Shown here: one piece after another, positions 37,333 through 45,985 of the stretch
Layout: every line of letters starts with the position of its first letter
Position numbering within the stretch: position 1 is the stretch's first letter
Assembly: GCA_017557605.1 (NCBI GenBank)
Contig: JAFYYJ010000119.1
Location: 33,415 to 97,414 of the forward strand
Direction: 5' to 3'
Source: Salinivirgaceae bacterium
GTDB taxonomy: Bacteria > Bacteroidota > Bacteroidia > Bacteroidales > SZUA-534
Length of the DNA: 64,000 bases
Notes under the pieces: model-generated
What the model was told of the DNA's origin: nothing
What the model saw: only the letters and a program-made list of their open reading frames with translations
The model's database searches: none
Made by a program: the position numbers and the translations under genes

Positions 37333-38184
37333 TTAACGGAAACTTCCGCCGTATTTCACAACCTCGCTGTTGCGGTTGATTACAAGGAACGGAATAGTTG
37401 CGTCGTAATTCGGGTCCTCTTTCACCATTTTCTTGAACTTGTTGATGATGAGCACAACCAAGTCAGAGTCAATGTTGACACTGAATTTCAGTATTTCATC
37501 CTCAAACACTTTTCCTTTTTTGGCGGTTTTTATACCATATATGATATTCTTTTTGTCGAGCAGTTTCTTTGTGAAGTATATGTTGTTCTCCATATCCTTC
37601 TTCATATACTCGTTTTCAATATATGGCTTGATAATGTTGATGTTGCAGTTATAGTATTTCGACAGATAGACAACCCACTGCAGCGTTTCCTTCATCTTTT
37701 TGTCGTTATCGAGCGGCACAACAATCTCCTTGTAGTAGGCGTGTGTTGGCGCTGTTGTGGCAATGATGAATGGAATGTCGATAACTGAAAGCATATCAGT
37801 TATTTCGCGGATGTCCAATGTCTGTTTATCCGTCAGTTTGTATGTGCGTCCGCAAACTACCAGATTGGCGTTGGCGTCTTTGACAAGTGCGTCCACAACT
37901 TTTGATTTAGTGCCAATCTCGACATCAATGAAGATGCGCACCGGGTCAAGATTGTATTTGCTCACAATTTCGGCCGCTACCTCTTTGATTTTCACCTTTT
38001 CAGCCTCATATTCGGCTTGTTTTGCCGATTTGCTGCCGAACAAACCTGCTTCCTTAATAAATCTAACCAACATGATTTGGTTATCAACCTCATTGGCAAG
38101 CAGTATTGCGTGCTGCAATGCTATTTCACTTGCTTCTGAATAGTCCCAAGGAACAATAATGACGTCTTTTCTTGTCTTAGCCAT
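37333..38184 (-). CDS. Universal stress protein, tandem Usp domains
   Basis: 283 residues in two Usp-like halves: VIIVPWDYSEASEIALQHA at the start and KEIVVPLDNDKKMKETLQWV at about 150. The GxxGx9G(S/T) ATP-binding motif is not evident, so it is probably of the non-ATP-binding type. Cytoplasmic. The role in stress or adhesion varies across the family and is not fixed here. The gap to the cyclase gene upstream is 26 bases, so they may be cotranscribed. Confidence 0.85.
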   Translation of the reverse strand: MAKTRKDVIIVPWDYSEASEIALQHAILLANEVDNQIMLVRFIKEAGLFGSKSAKQAEYEAEKVKIKEVAAEIVSKYNLDPVRIFIDVEIGTKSKVVDALVKDANANLVVCGRTYKLTDKQTLDIREITDMLSVIDIPFIIATTAPTHAYYKEIVVPLDNDKKMKETLQWVVYLSKYYNCNINIIKPYIENEYMKKDMENNIYFTKKLLDKKNIIYGIKTAKKGKVFEDEILKFSVNIDSDLVVLIINKFKKMVKEDPNYDATIPFLVINRNSEVVKYGGSFR

Positions 38185-38210
38185 ATCCTATAAAAATAAG
38201 AGTTACAAAT

Positions 38211-40061
38211 TTATTTATTTTTCTCTTTAACTAATTGCCTAATTGCTTCTAACTGATTGTTTTTATTTACATCGCGCATTTGTTTTGCCGAATTTGTAAA
38301 ATATTGATGTCCTTCGATAAACTTTATCTGCATCATATTCCACTTGTCGATGTCGTCTTCAATGGCACCGCGCTCGCGCAACTCGCGGTACAGATTACCC
38401 GAAACCGGAATGAAATCGGCGCGGCCGAGATAATCCAAATCGGCGTCGCAGATTATCTGTTCGAGCAGGGTGACAGGCTTCGGTGGCAGCTTGGTTTTCA
38501 TTATCAAGTTGCAGATGAAGTCAATCTGTTCGGGTGTGTAGTCGAACTTGGGCAGATACTCACGGGCTATTTCGCATCCTGATTCCTCATGGTCTTTGTA
38601 GGTGCGGGTGAAGCCTGTGTCGTGGAAGAGCGCTGCGGTTTTCAGCATAAGCATCTCCTCATCGTTGATGCCCTCGTGGCGACCGATAATCTCAACCTGT
38701 GTTGTCACGTCGATTGTATGTTTCAGGTTGTGGTAATACAGGTTTTTCGGCAGTTTTTCCTCAAGCATGTTGAGCACAACCTCCTCAATGTCATCGTAAC
38801 GGACAAGCCCCAACCTTGTGCGGAACGCCTGATTTGGTTTCACCCCTAATCCGTTGACTGACAGATGCGGACGGAAACCTTCAATCAGGTACATGTCAAT
38901 CTCGCCTTTGTATTTGACAGGCATTTTGCCCCAGTATTGGCATACGAAATAATCTTTCACAAGCTCGTATGTCATGCCGGTGATGTTCACTTTGTTCACT
39001 TGCCCTGATGCCTCCATGCGGCTTGCAATGTTGACGGTGTCGCCCCAAATTTCAAGTTTCTTTTTGCTATTGACGGTGTTGCTGTTGCAGAACACGGGGC
39101 CCGTATGAACGCCGATGCGCAGGTTCCAGCTTTGCTTGTCTTCGTACTGGAGTTTTATGCTTTGCATGTATTGATACATCTCAAAAGCCGCCAGCACCAC
39201 TTCAATCGGGTTTGTGCGGTTTTTCTGCGGTATGCCGCCGGCGCACATGTAGATGTCGCCAACTGATTTAATCTTCTCGATATGGAACCGTTTGACAACT
39301 TCGTCGAAGTGGTAGAAGAATCGGTCAAGGTCGTCGATAAGCTGCTCGGCGTTGTCGTTCTTCGATATGTTTGAGAATCCGTGAACGTCTGAGAATAAGA
39401 CGGTTGCCATTTTGAAGCGTATGGTTTTCTCGCGGCTCTTTTCCGATGCTTTCAGCTTTTCGAACTCCTCCTTCGGCATATAGTTGGCCAACATCTCGTC
39501 ATATTTCATTTTTTGAGCCTGGATTTCCTTGTCGCGGCAGGCAAGTTCGTTCTCAAGCGACAATTTGGCTCGCTGCAGTCTGTAGCGGGTGAAGAAATAG
39601 GCGGCCAGTGCAAGTGCCAGAACAATGATGATGAGGGTTATCTCTGCGGCACCGAATGAGCGAGAATGGCCAATGGTGACTTCGGTTTTGTAGAACAGTC
39701 CGCTTTCGCCTTTGGCTTTTATTGTCACGGTTGTTTTTTCGGCGGGAGAGTCGAATGTTACTGAACTTTTTTGTGACCATTGCGGCTCTTTGCCAGTTCC
39801 TTCGAAACAGAATTCGACAAGCGAAAGTTTGTTTATCGTGTTAGGCGACACCGACAGTGTCACGGTTTTCTCGCTTGTTTGTTCGCCCAGATTGTATGAG
39901 TAGGCACCTTCGCCGGTTTTGTAGCTGTCATCGAGCAGCTGTTTTTCTTCCGACGCGACGCTTATCTCCATTGGATAATTGGTTATTGTCTGGGCAAAAA
40001 CCACGCTCCCGGCGCCCGCCAGAACAATAGCTGTCAAAATCGATATAAAACTCTTCAACAT
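38211..40061 (-). CDS. Membrane adenylate cyclase (class III) fused to an HD domain
   Basis: 616 residues: signal peptide or N-terminal helix (1-23), a periplasmic beta domain (~25-135), a membrane helix at ~139-158, a coiled coil, a class III cyclase domain (~215-395) and a C-terminal HD domain (~445-560). Metal Asps D225 (FSDVHGFSN) and D269 (SVGDIY), K265 and E337 at the base-selecting positions, and N344/R348 (VNIASRM) are all present, which favours ATP over GTP. The HD pair H480-D481 with downstream HEESG is intact. It could both make and break a nucleotide signal in answer to an envelope cue; this is inference. Confidence 0.88.
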   Translation of the reverse strand: MLKSFISILTAIVLAGAGSVVFAQTITNYPMEISVASEEKQLLDDSYKTGEGAYSYNLGEQTSEKTVTLSVSPNTINKLSLVEFCFEGTGKEPQWSQKSSVTFDSPAEKTTVTIKAKGESGLFYKTEVTIGHSRSFGAAEITLIIIVLALALAAYFFTRYRLQRAKLSLENELACRDKEIQAQKMKYDEMLANYMPKEEFEKLKASEKSREKTIRFKMATVLFSDVHGFSNISKNDNAEQLIDDLDRFFYHFDEVVKRFHIEKIKSVGDIYMCAGGIPQKNRTNPIEVVLAAFEMYQYMQSIKLQYEDKQSWNLRIGVHTGPVFCNSNTVNSKKKLEIWGDTVNIASRMEASGQVNKVNITGMTYELVKDYFVCQYWGKMPVKYKGEIDMYLIEGFRPHLSVNGLGVKPNQAFRTRLGLVRYDDIEEVVLNMLEEKLPKNLYYHNLKHTIDVTTQVEIIGRHEGINDEEMLMLKTAALFHDTGFTRTYKDHEESGCEIAREYLPKFDYTPEQIDFICNLIMKTKLPPKPVTLLEQIICDADLDYLGRADFIPVSGNLYRELRERGAIEDDIDKWNMMQIKFIEGHQYFTNSAKQMRDVNKNNQLEAIRQLVKEKNK

Positions 40062-40368
40062 AGTTGTGATTCCTTGTTTCTGAAGCCTTCTGCAGCAGTA
40101 ACAATTTGGGTTTTAAAATACATTTTTTATCGTTTCTCTCAACCGCCCTTTTAATATATATTTCATTTGTAGATTAATGTTGCCTATTCGTTGACGGAAG
40201 CAATGCAAACAATGACGAATTGAACGCTCTTGTGGTCGGGTTTGGCTGCGAATGAGTGTCAATTCTTAAATTTTTGGGTGCTATTGCACGGCAAAGCTGT
40301 CAAATTGCCGCATTAAAACTGATTTTCTTAATGTCGAAAAGTATATTTTTGCGGCAAAATTCACGCAG
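40062..40368. other. Divergent intergenic region between the cyclase and ribF
   Basis: 307 bases without a gene. It holds an inverted repeat CGGCAA/TTGCCG near 40285-40306 and the ribF -7 box; otherwise nothing was recognised. Confidence 0.5.
40344..40351 (+). promoter_or_regulatory. Putative -7 box of ribF
   Basis: TATTTTTG, followed by C, 17 bases before the GTG start of ribF. This gives a very short leader. Confidence 0.5.
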
Positions 40369-41298
40369 GTGGAAATCTTCAATTCGCTTGAAAATATCAC
40401 TATCGATAGGCCGGTTGTTACAATCGGCTCGTTCGACGGTGTGCATATCGGGCACAGACAGGTAGTCGAGAATCTGAAAGCCGAAGCTCGGCTGCGTGGC
40501 GGTAAAAGTGTTGTTTTCACTTTTTGGCCTCATCCGGCGGTTGTGCTTGGAACCGACCATTTTCATCTGCTTTCAACCCTTGACGAGAAAATCGAACTTT
40601 TCAAACGGACTGGCATTGATTATCTGATTGTTGCGCCATTTTCCAAAGCGTTTTCGCAAATTGAGTACTGCGATTTTGTGCGTGATATCCTTGTTGGAAA
40701 GTTGCACATTGACACACTTTTGCTCGGTTACGACAACAAGATTGGGCACAACGGCCGCGGACGTTTTGACGAGGTAGGAAAACTTGCAGCTGACTATGGT
40801 TTCAACATAAAGAAAATGAGCGTAATAGCAGAGAATGACAACCCTGTCAGTTCGACCAAAATCAGGGAGTTGCTGTCGCAAGGCGAAGTAAGTAGGGCTG
40901 CCGGTTTGTTAGGCAGACAATATTCGCTTGCCGGTAAAGTGGTGTACGGCAATCATATAGGCAGTACAATAGGATTTCCAACAGCCAACATTAAACCCGA
41001 CGAATGTAAGTTTGTGCCAGGCAACGGTGTTTATGCGACGTCAGTACAAATTGCTGACAAGCAATATTTTGGAATGTTGAACATAGGCAGCCGCCCGACA
41101 ATAGACGCAGCAAACAAAGAACGTTCGATTGAGGTTCATTTATTCAATTTTGTCGGCAATTTGTATGGGCAGAATCTGACAGTGAATTTTATTGAGAAAA
41201 TACGCAACGAGCAGAAATTCAATGGCATAGAAGAACTAAAAAACCAACTTCAAGCTGACAGCCGCTTGATTATGGAAAAGGTTGGAATGAAAGCCTGA
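40369..41298 (+). CDS. ribF: Bifunctional riboflavin kinase / FAD synthetase
   Basis: 309 residues, GTG start. The N-terminal FMN adenylyltransferase domain has VTIGSFDGVHIGHRQVV and the C-terminal flavokinase domain has GNHIGSTIGFPTANI and GVYATSVQI. It makes FMN and then FAD from riboflavin. Length and motifs are complete. The GTG start is the only in-frame candidate that keeps the full N-terminal strand and fits the promoter. Confidence 0.94.
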   Translation: MEIFNSLENITIDRPVVTIGSFDGVHIGHRQVVENLKAEARLRGGKSVVFTFWPHPAVVLGTDHFHLLSTLDEKIELFKRTGIDYLIVAPFSKAFSQIEYCDFVRDILVGKLHIDTLLLGYDNKIGHNGRGRFDEVGKLAADYGFNIKKMSVIAENDNPVSSTKIRELLSQGEVSRAAGLLGRQYSLAGKVVYGNHIGSTIGFPTANIKPDECKFVPGNGVYATSVQIADKQYFGMLNIGSRPTIDAANKERSIEVHLFNFVGNLYGQNLTVNFIEKIRNEQKFNGIEELKNQLQADSRLIMEKVGMKA

Positions 41299-41318
41299 AT
41301 AGGTGGTTCCCATAATAA

Positions 41319-41355
41319 AAAAAGCCGTTTCGATTCGAAATCAAAACGGCTTTTG
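41319..41355. terminator. Bidirectional terminator between ribF and the DUF4468 gene
   Basis: A 16-bp stem with one mismatch, AAAAGCCGTTT...AAAACGGCTTTT, and a CGAA loop; A/T runs on both sides. Confidence 0.88.
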
Positions 41356-41376
41356 TATTTAACAATAATTTACTTT

Positions 41377-42018
41377 TTACCAATCGTCGTCAGTGTCATT
41401 TGTGACTTTCGGAGTGGCTGCATCTTTTAATTGTTCAGCAACAATCTCGGTGAATATGCAAGCTGCCACATATCCGCTTGAGCTGACTTTTTTGCGCAGT
41501 GCTTCTTGGTCATCAACAAAAGGATAGCGTTTTTTTGCGTCCCATTCAGTGTCAGAGTTTATTATGTAATTGTTGATAGTGTTGCTCAGTCTGATTTTGC
41601 CGTCTTTAACATCGATGCGGACGGTCATGTTAACGCTTACAATCTGATGAGGAAATTTAACAATATTTCTCAAAACAGTATTTGCAACCAATTGTCCCTT
41701 TTCTTTGTCATTGGTTTTGATAGTCGAATTCTTGTCAGCAAAAGCTTTTGCGAACCAACCATTTATGTTGTCGTAAATTTTGTCTTTATCCATACCGGAC
41801 AGTTCAATTACTTGCGATGAGACCACTTGGTTGTTTTTGTCAATCTCGAAGCGCGATTTCAAAGCCTCGGCGGCCGGCACGTATTGTTGTACTTTATCCG
41901 ATTTGCCGTCGTACTTGTCAATGTTGGTTTTTTCGAAACTTTCCGCTGTCAGCAGTTGGGCTGATGCCTGCAGCGAGCCAAAAAGCAGTAATCCTGCGAC
42001 AATTAATGTGTTTTTCAT
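41377..42018 (-). CDS. Exported DUF4468-like protein
   Basis: 213 residues from ATG 42018 (an in-frame GTG lies 18 bases upstream). Signal peptide MKNTLIVAGLLLFGSLQASA. The mature domain, with ELSGMDKDKIYDNINGWFAKAF and later NMTVRIDVKDGKIRLS, fits the DUF4468/TBP-like fold seen in many exported Bacteroidota proteins. The function of the family is unknown. A short acidic tail ends DTDDDW. Confidence 0.75.
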   Translation of the reverse strand: MKNTLIVAGLLLFGSLQASAQLLTAESFEKTNIDKYDGKSDKVQQYVPAAEALKSRFEIDKNNQVVSSQVIELSGMDKDKIYDNINGWFAKAFADKNSTIKTNDKEKGQLVANTVLRNIVKFPHQIVSVNMTVRIDVKDGKIRLSNTINNYIINSDTEWDAKKRYPFVDDQEALRKKVSSSGYVAACIFTEIVAEQLKDAATPKVTNDTDDDW

Positions 42019-42167
42019 TTTTTTCGTTTTGTGCACCTTGGTTTCTAAAGATGCATTTTTGGTTGTTGGCGGCGCGAAACCTTGTAAATCCCGAAAGATG
42101 AACAGCGTCGCCCATTTGTTTTTACAAAAATAGAAAAGATGTTTGAATGTTTAGCCGTTGCCGTGGC

Positions 42168-43154
42168 TCAGTTTTTAACATATTGTTCAAAATGCTGGAT
42201 TTCAGCTGAAAAATCCAAGTTGGGATGTACTTGTGCAATTTTCTTGATATTGTCTATTTGAGCTGAAGCAAACTTTTGGAATTCAACCGATTGCGGATTT
42301 ATTGGTTTATGATTCGCAGCGGTTTCTATTTTGGTTATCTCGTCGATGAGTTGGTTGTCGGCCGGGCTTATGCAATTGTTGCGTAGCTGCTGCCAGATAT
42401 AATCTATGGCCAGCGACGAGGGGTGAACCATGTCGGTGTCGTAGAAGCGATAGTCGCGCAAGTCATCGAGCAAAATTTCGTACGACGGAAAATAATGCGC
42501 CTGTTGAAAACGACTGACAATCTGTTCGATAGCCAACAGGAGTGTGGCTTTGCTAAGTTGGTTGCGATGCAGACCGTCGCGCAGATGCCTGATAGGGCTG
42601 ATAGTAAAGACAATCTTTAAATTTGGATTAAGTTTTAGCATCTTGTCTATCAGTCGCGTATATCTGTCCGCGATTTCTTCTGGTTTTAGCATGAAGCTTT
42701 GGAAACTTGTGCCGGGCAGTTTGTGGCAATTTGCCGCAATCTTATTGGTTTGTAAATGTTTATATACATATGCCGTGCCGAATGTCAAAAACAGAATTGT
42801 CGCCTCCGAGAGTTTTTTGTTCAGAGTTTGCGAGGCCAGATTCATTTTTGCCAACGCCTCATTTTTGTCAGTTGACGAAAAACTACCGTGAAAATCGAGA
42901 TTCACCCATAAATCGCCGTTAAGTAGCAAATCCGACTCTTCTATAATCTTGTTGTTCAGTCCGTTTTCAATGGTTGCAGCTATCGATTCAGGGTTGAAAA
43001 GCACACCATAGGGATTCACCGTCACAGGAAATTTCGCTTGCGCAAGCCGTTGCCCGATGTTGTCGGTAAAGCACGAGCCGAGCATCAGCACTCTGTCGCT
43101 GTAGCTTATTTTGAAGTCGGATTCGACATTTACAATTGTGCGGAATTCTGCCAT
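42168..43154 (-). CDS. GSCFA-domain protein
   Basis: A 328-residue protein with the family-naming motif in VLMLGSCFTDNIG, followed by VNPYGVLFNP and TFGTAYVY. GSCFA proteins are SGNH/GDSL-like hydrolases of unknown substrate, with the Ser of GSCF as the likely nucleophile; the late DMVHPS motif supplies the Asp/His pair. Cytoplasmic, no signal peptide. ATG is preceded by a -7 box at 43169. Confidence 0.88.
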   Translation of the reverse strand: MAEFRTIVNVESDFKISYSDRVLMLGSCFTDNIGQRLAQAKFPVTVNPYGVLFNPESIAATIENGLNNKIIEESDLLLNGDLWVNLDFHGSFSSTDKNEALAKMNLASQTLNKKLSEATILFLTFGTAYVYKHLQTNKIAANCHKLPGTSFQSFMLKPEEIADRYTRLIDKMLKLNPNLKIVFTISPIRHLRDGLHRNQLSKATLLLAIEQIVSRFQQAHYFPSYEILLDDLRDYRFYDTDMVHPSSLAIDYIWQQLRNNCISPADNQLIDEITKIETAANHKPINPQSVEFQKFASAQIDNIKKIAQVHPNLDFSAEIQHFEQYVKN

Positions 43155-43168
43155 TTGAATCGTTTTTG

Positions 43169-43176
43169 CAAAAATA
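43169..43176 (-). promoter_or_regulatory. Putative -7 box of the GSCFA gene
   Basis: TATTTTTG on the minus strand followed by C, 14 bases upstream of the ATG. Confidence 0.5.
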
Positions 43177-43293
43177 GTGATTGAAAACTAAGCGCGAAAT
43201 TTTTTGCCGATATGTAACATTCTGTTTTCTGTTTAGTCATTATGGTGTTGCAACAGTAAAACAAAAGTGTTTAACAATAAAAAAATTAAAGAG

Positions 43294-43992
43294 ATGAAAA
43301 ACGAAATTGTAACTATATCAGCTTTGGCTGCGATGATAATGGTCAGCTGCTGCTCGTTTGCTTCCAACACTGTTGAGACACAAACCCGTAATGTACAAAA
43401 TTTCAATGCTATAGATGTGGCACAAGGAATTAATGTGAATATCGATTTTGGCGATGCCGAGAGCGCGATAGTTAAGGCAAATCCGGAATTTATTGACGAA
43501 GTTGTAACAGAAGTTAAGTCTGGAGTGTTGTATATCTATCTGAAAAACAAGACAAAAATCAGAAAAGTAACTTATACAGTAGATGTCACGGCAATGCAGA
43601 TAGATGCTATCAATGCATCTTCGGGAGCGCAGGTGAATTCGAAATGCATCAAAAACAATAATGTTAAGTTGAACGCATCGTCGGGTGCGACAATAAATGC
43701 GGAAATGAAGGCTGAAAAAACAAGTCTGAAGACCACCAGCGGTAGTACCATACGTGTGAATGGAAGCGCCGATATTGCTGACGTTGTGCTAAATAGCGGT
43801 TCGTCTATCGACGCAAGTAGCCTTTGTGCAAAGAACATGGACATAAACGTTTCATCGGGTGCATCGGCTTATATTAATGTTAAAGACTCATTGCAAGCTG
43901 AAGCATCGTCGGGAGCGTCAATCAGATATTTTGGCAATCCGCATTACAGGGTTATAAACAAATCGTCAGGAGGTTCTGTCTCGCAACGATAG
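43294..43992 (+). CDS. Head-GIN domain (DUF2807) lipoprotein
   Basis: 232 residues from ATG 43294 (an in-frame GTG at 43267 is less likely). Signal peptide with lipobox-like MVSC. The mature protein is a repetitive beta-solenoid with recurring SSGA/SSGS turns (INASSGAQVNSK, LNASSGATINAE, VSSGASAYINV), which is the DUF2807 signature. Function unknown; described as putative auto-transporter adhesin in databases, which is not supported by anything seen here. Confidence 0.82.
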   Translation: MKNEIVTISALAAMIMVSCCSFASNTVETQTRNVQNFNAIDVAQGINVNIDFGDAESAIVKANPEFIDEVVTEVKSGVLYIYLKNKTKIRKVTYTVDVTAMQIDAINASSGAQVNSKCIKNNNVKLNASSGATINAEMKAEKTSLKTTSGSTIRVNGSADIADVVLNSGSSIDASSLCAKNMDINVSSGASAYINVKDSLQAEASSGASIRYFGNPHYRVINKSSGGSVSQR

Positions 43993-44021
43993 CATAAGGT
44001 CTATTTATCATAATATGGTTG

Positions 44022-44053
44022 AAAGTGTCCGGTTTTTTCGGACACTTTTTTTG
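44022..44053. terminator. Bidirectional terminator
   Basis: AAAGTGTCCG GTTTTTT CGGACACTTTTTTT between the convergent DUF2807 and DUF2461 genes. Confidence 0.9.
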
Positions 44054-44067
44054 TTTGTTGCGGCATT

Positions 44068-44751
44068 TCAAATGAGTTCCGCATCCTCCAAAATGGAATT
44101 GAACAAGCGGAGCATGGGAAAAACCTCGTGGTGAACGGTGACAATGTGCTTGTACAAATCAGGCGAGGCTAGCTGGTTGTCACTCAAGTTGTTGGTGACA
44201 ATAAAATGTTTGTATTTGAGTAGCTCGGCATGCGGAGCGTCGCCGTTGTAGCCGTTAGGAACCTTTTTCAGTTTCATATAGTCCCACAATCCGTCGGGGA
44301 AAAACTTCTTAAACGACGGTTTTTCAAGTATTTCCACCAAATCTTCTGGCACAACCGCCAGCTCGTCGCGGACGGCTTTGAGAATGTTCTTGTCCTCAAT
44401 CCACAACCCGCCGCCGCACATTGAGCGTCCGGGTTCCAACTGAACGTAAAACCCGCAGCGCGGAGTGTTTTTGCCGCCCACTGCAATGTTGGCTGCGAAG
44501 TGCGTCTTGTATGGCGTCTTGTCGGGCGAGAAGCGCAAGTCGCGGTAGATGCGGTAGATTGACTGTTTGGCCGTAACGCCCAGCAACTCTTTGTCGGTGT
44601 CCGACAGCAATCCGATAATATCGGTTATCATTTGCTGAAAATCAGCTGCCGCAGTCTTGTAGCGGTTGCGGTTTTTGTCGAACCAAGGCTTGTTGTTGTT
44701 GCGCTCAAGGTCGGCCAAAAACGGCATTATGTTGACTGTCGGGTTTATCAT
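44068..44751 (-). CDS. DUF2461 family protein
   Basis: A 227-residue soluble protein with the DUF2461 hallmarks FLADLERNNNKPWFDKNR, RIYRDLRFSPDKTPYKTHF and GFYVQLEPG. The family is widespread and its function is not known. No signal peptide. It lies 22 bases after the PfkB kinase stop... i.e. upstream kinase and this gene run in opposite order on the minus strand only if transcribed separately; the kinase ends 22 bases before this ATG, so they may form an operon. Confidence 0.85.
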   Translation of the reverse strand: MINPTVNIMPFLADLERNNNKPWFDKNRNRYKTAAADFQQMITDIIGLLSDTDKELLGVTAKQSIYRIYRDLRFSPDKTPYKTHFAANIAVGGKNTPRCGFYVQLEPGRSMCGGGLWIEDKNILKAVRDELAVVPEDLVEILEKPSFKKFFPDGLWDYMKLKKVPNGYNGDAPHAELLKYKHFIVTNNLSDNQLASPDLYKHIVTVHHEVFPMLRLFNSILEDAELI

Positions 44752-44773
44752 TGCTTCGCAGGCTTATGTCTTT

Positions 44774-45745
44774 CTATTTTTGCAGTTCTTTACGAATATC
44801 GTTCCAGCCTTCGGCAGATATTTGTCCACCAATGTTTTCGATGACCTTTCCTGAAAGAAGTGCGCCTAAATATCCGCAGCGGTCGAGCGGCTGGTCTGTT
44901 ATCATTCCGAAAAGGAATCCAGCGGCATAAAGGTCACCGGCACCTGTTGTGTCGATGCAATTGGCGTCAATTATTCCAGCGCGGAAAACCTTGTCGCCTT
45001 GACGAATGATAGAGCCACGCTTGCCAATCTTGACAACGGCAATCTCGCACATCGAAGCAATCTCCTCGGCAGCGGCTTCGGCTTCTTTGCCGGTGAACGA
45101 TTTCGCCTCTTCCTCATTCGCAAACACAATATCGACATAATCGTTTATTATGCGGCGCAGAAAATCGCGGTTTTCGTCAACGACATTGTAGCTTGCAAGG
45201 TCAATAACAACCTTCATCGACAGATTGCGGGCGGTTTTTATGGCTGTCTCTATAAGATTATGGTCCTGAACCAGATAGCCTTCAATGTAGAAATAATCGT
45301 ATTGTGAGAAAACCGATGCGTTGATGTCGGAGGCGGCAAGCTCAACGGCAGCGCCCAAGTATGTGGCGAAGGTGCGCTCGGAGTCAGGTGTGACAAAGGC
45401 AATGGCGCGTCCCGATGCGGTGTTGCTGGTGTAAAGATGCGCCTTGATGCCGGCCTTCTCCATATCCGATTTGAACATTTGCCCCATTTTGTCGGCGCCG
45501 ATTTTCCCCAGGAATCCGCACTCCGCGCCAAGTCCTGCCAACCCGTGAATGGTATTGGCTGCCGAGCCGCCGGCTGTAATGCGCGGATTGAATTGCCCGA
45601 TATTGTCAACAATCTTATGCGACAAATCAGCGTCGATAAGCTGCATACTGCCTTTCGGAAGGTTAAATTGAGCCAGCGTATCATCGCCCGGCACGGTTGT
45701 CATTATATCAACAAGGGCATTGCCCATTCCGAGTATCTTTTTCAT
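44774..45745 (-). CDS. PfkB-family sugar or nucleoside kinase (adenosine kinase-like)
   Basis: 323 residues from ATG 45745; a longer in-frame form reaches into the intergenic region and is rejected. ILGMGNALVDIMTTV and GGSAANTIHGLAGLG mark the substrate site, and the catalytic base is in the anion-hole motif DTTGAGDLYAAGFLFG. Best fit is adenosine kinase-like PfkB enzymes; ribokinase cannot be excluded. Confidence 0.85.
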   Translation of the reverse strand: MKKILGMGNALVDIMTTVPGDDTLAQFNLPKGSMQLIDADLSHKIVDNIGQFNPRITAGGSAANTIHGLAGLGAECGFLGKIGADKMGQMFKSDMEKAGIKAHLYTSNTASGRAIAFVTPDSERTFATYLGAAVELAASDINASVFSQYDYFYIEGYLVQDHNLIETAIKTARNLSMKVVIDLASYNVVDENRDFLRRIINDYVDIVFANEEEAKSFTGKEAEAAAEEIASMCEIAVVKIGKRGSIIRQGDKVFRAGIIDANCIDTTGAGDLYAAGFLFGMITDQPLDRCGYLGALLSGKVIENIGGQISAEGWNDIRKELQK

Positions 45746-45800
45746 ATTTAACAATTTATGCGTTCGTAAAAGTGCTTTTGTGTTTTGATTCTGTTTTCCC

Positions 45801-45808
45801 CAAAAATA
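45801..45808 (-). promoter_or_regulatory. Putative -7 box of the PfkB kinase
   Basis: TATTTTTG on the minus strand, 55 bases upstream of the kinase ATG, in the divergent region shared with tkt. Confidence 0.5.
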
Positions 45809-45911
45809 CATAAAACTTAAACCAAAATATGTCAACTTCTGCCATTTGCCTTCTTTCCTAAAAACTAATGCAAAGCCTTATTCCCGACACCTAATTTATT
45901 TGTGTTTTCAG

Positions 45912-45944
45912 TTTGCGTTGATTACTTTTAGCGCCTTAATTTTG
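45912..45944 (+). promoter_or_regulatory. Promoter of transketolase
   Basis: TTTG at 45912-45915 and TAATTTTG at 45937-45944, 21 bases apart, match the Bacteroidota promoter. The leader is about 35 bases, A-rich. Confidence 0.65.
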
Positions 45945-45985
45945 AAAGAAACGATATTTGATATTCTAAACTTAAATAAAAGAAA

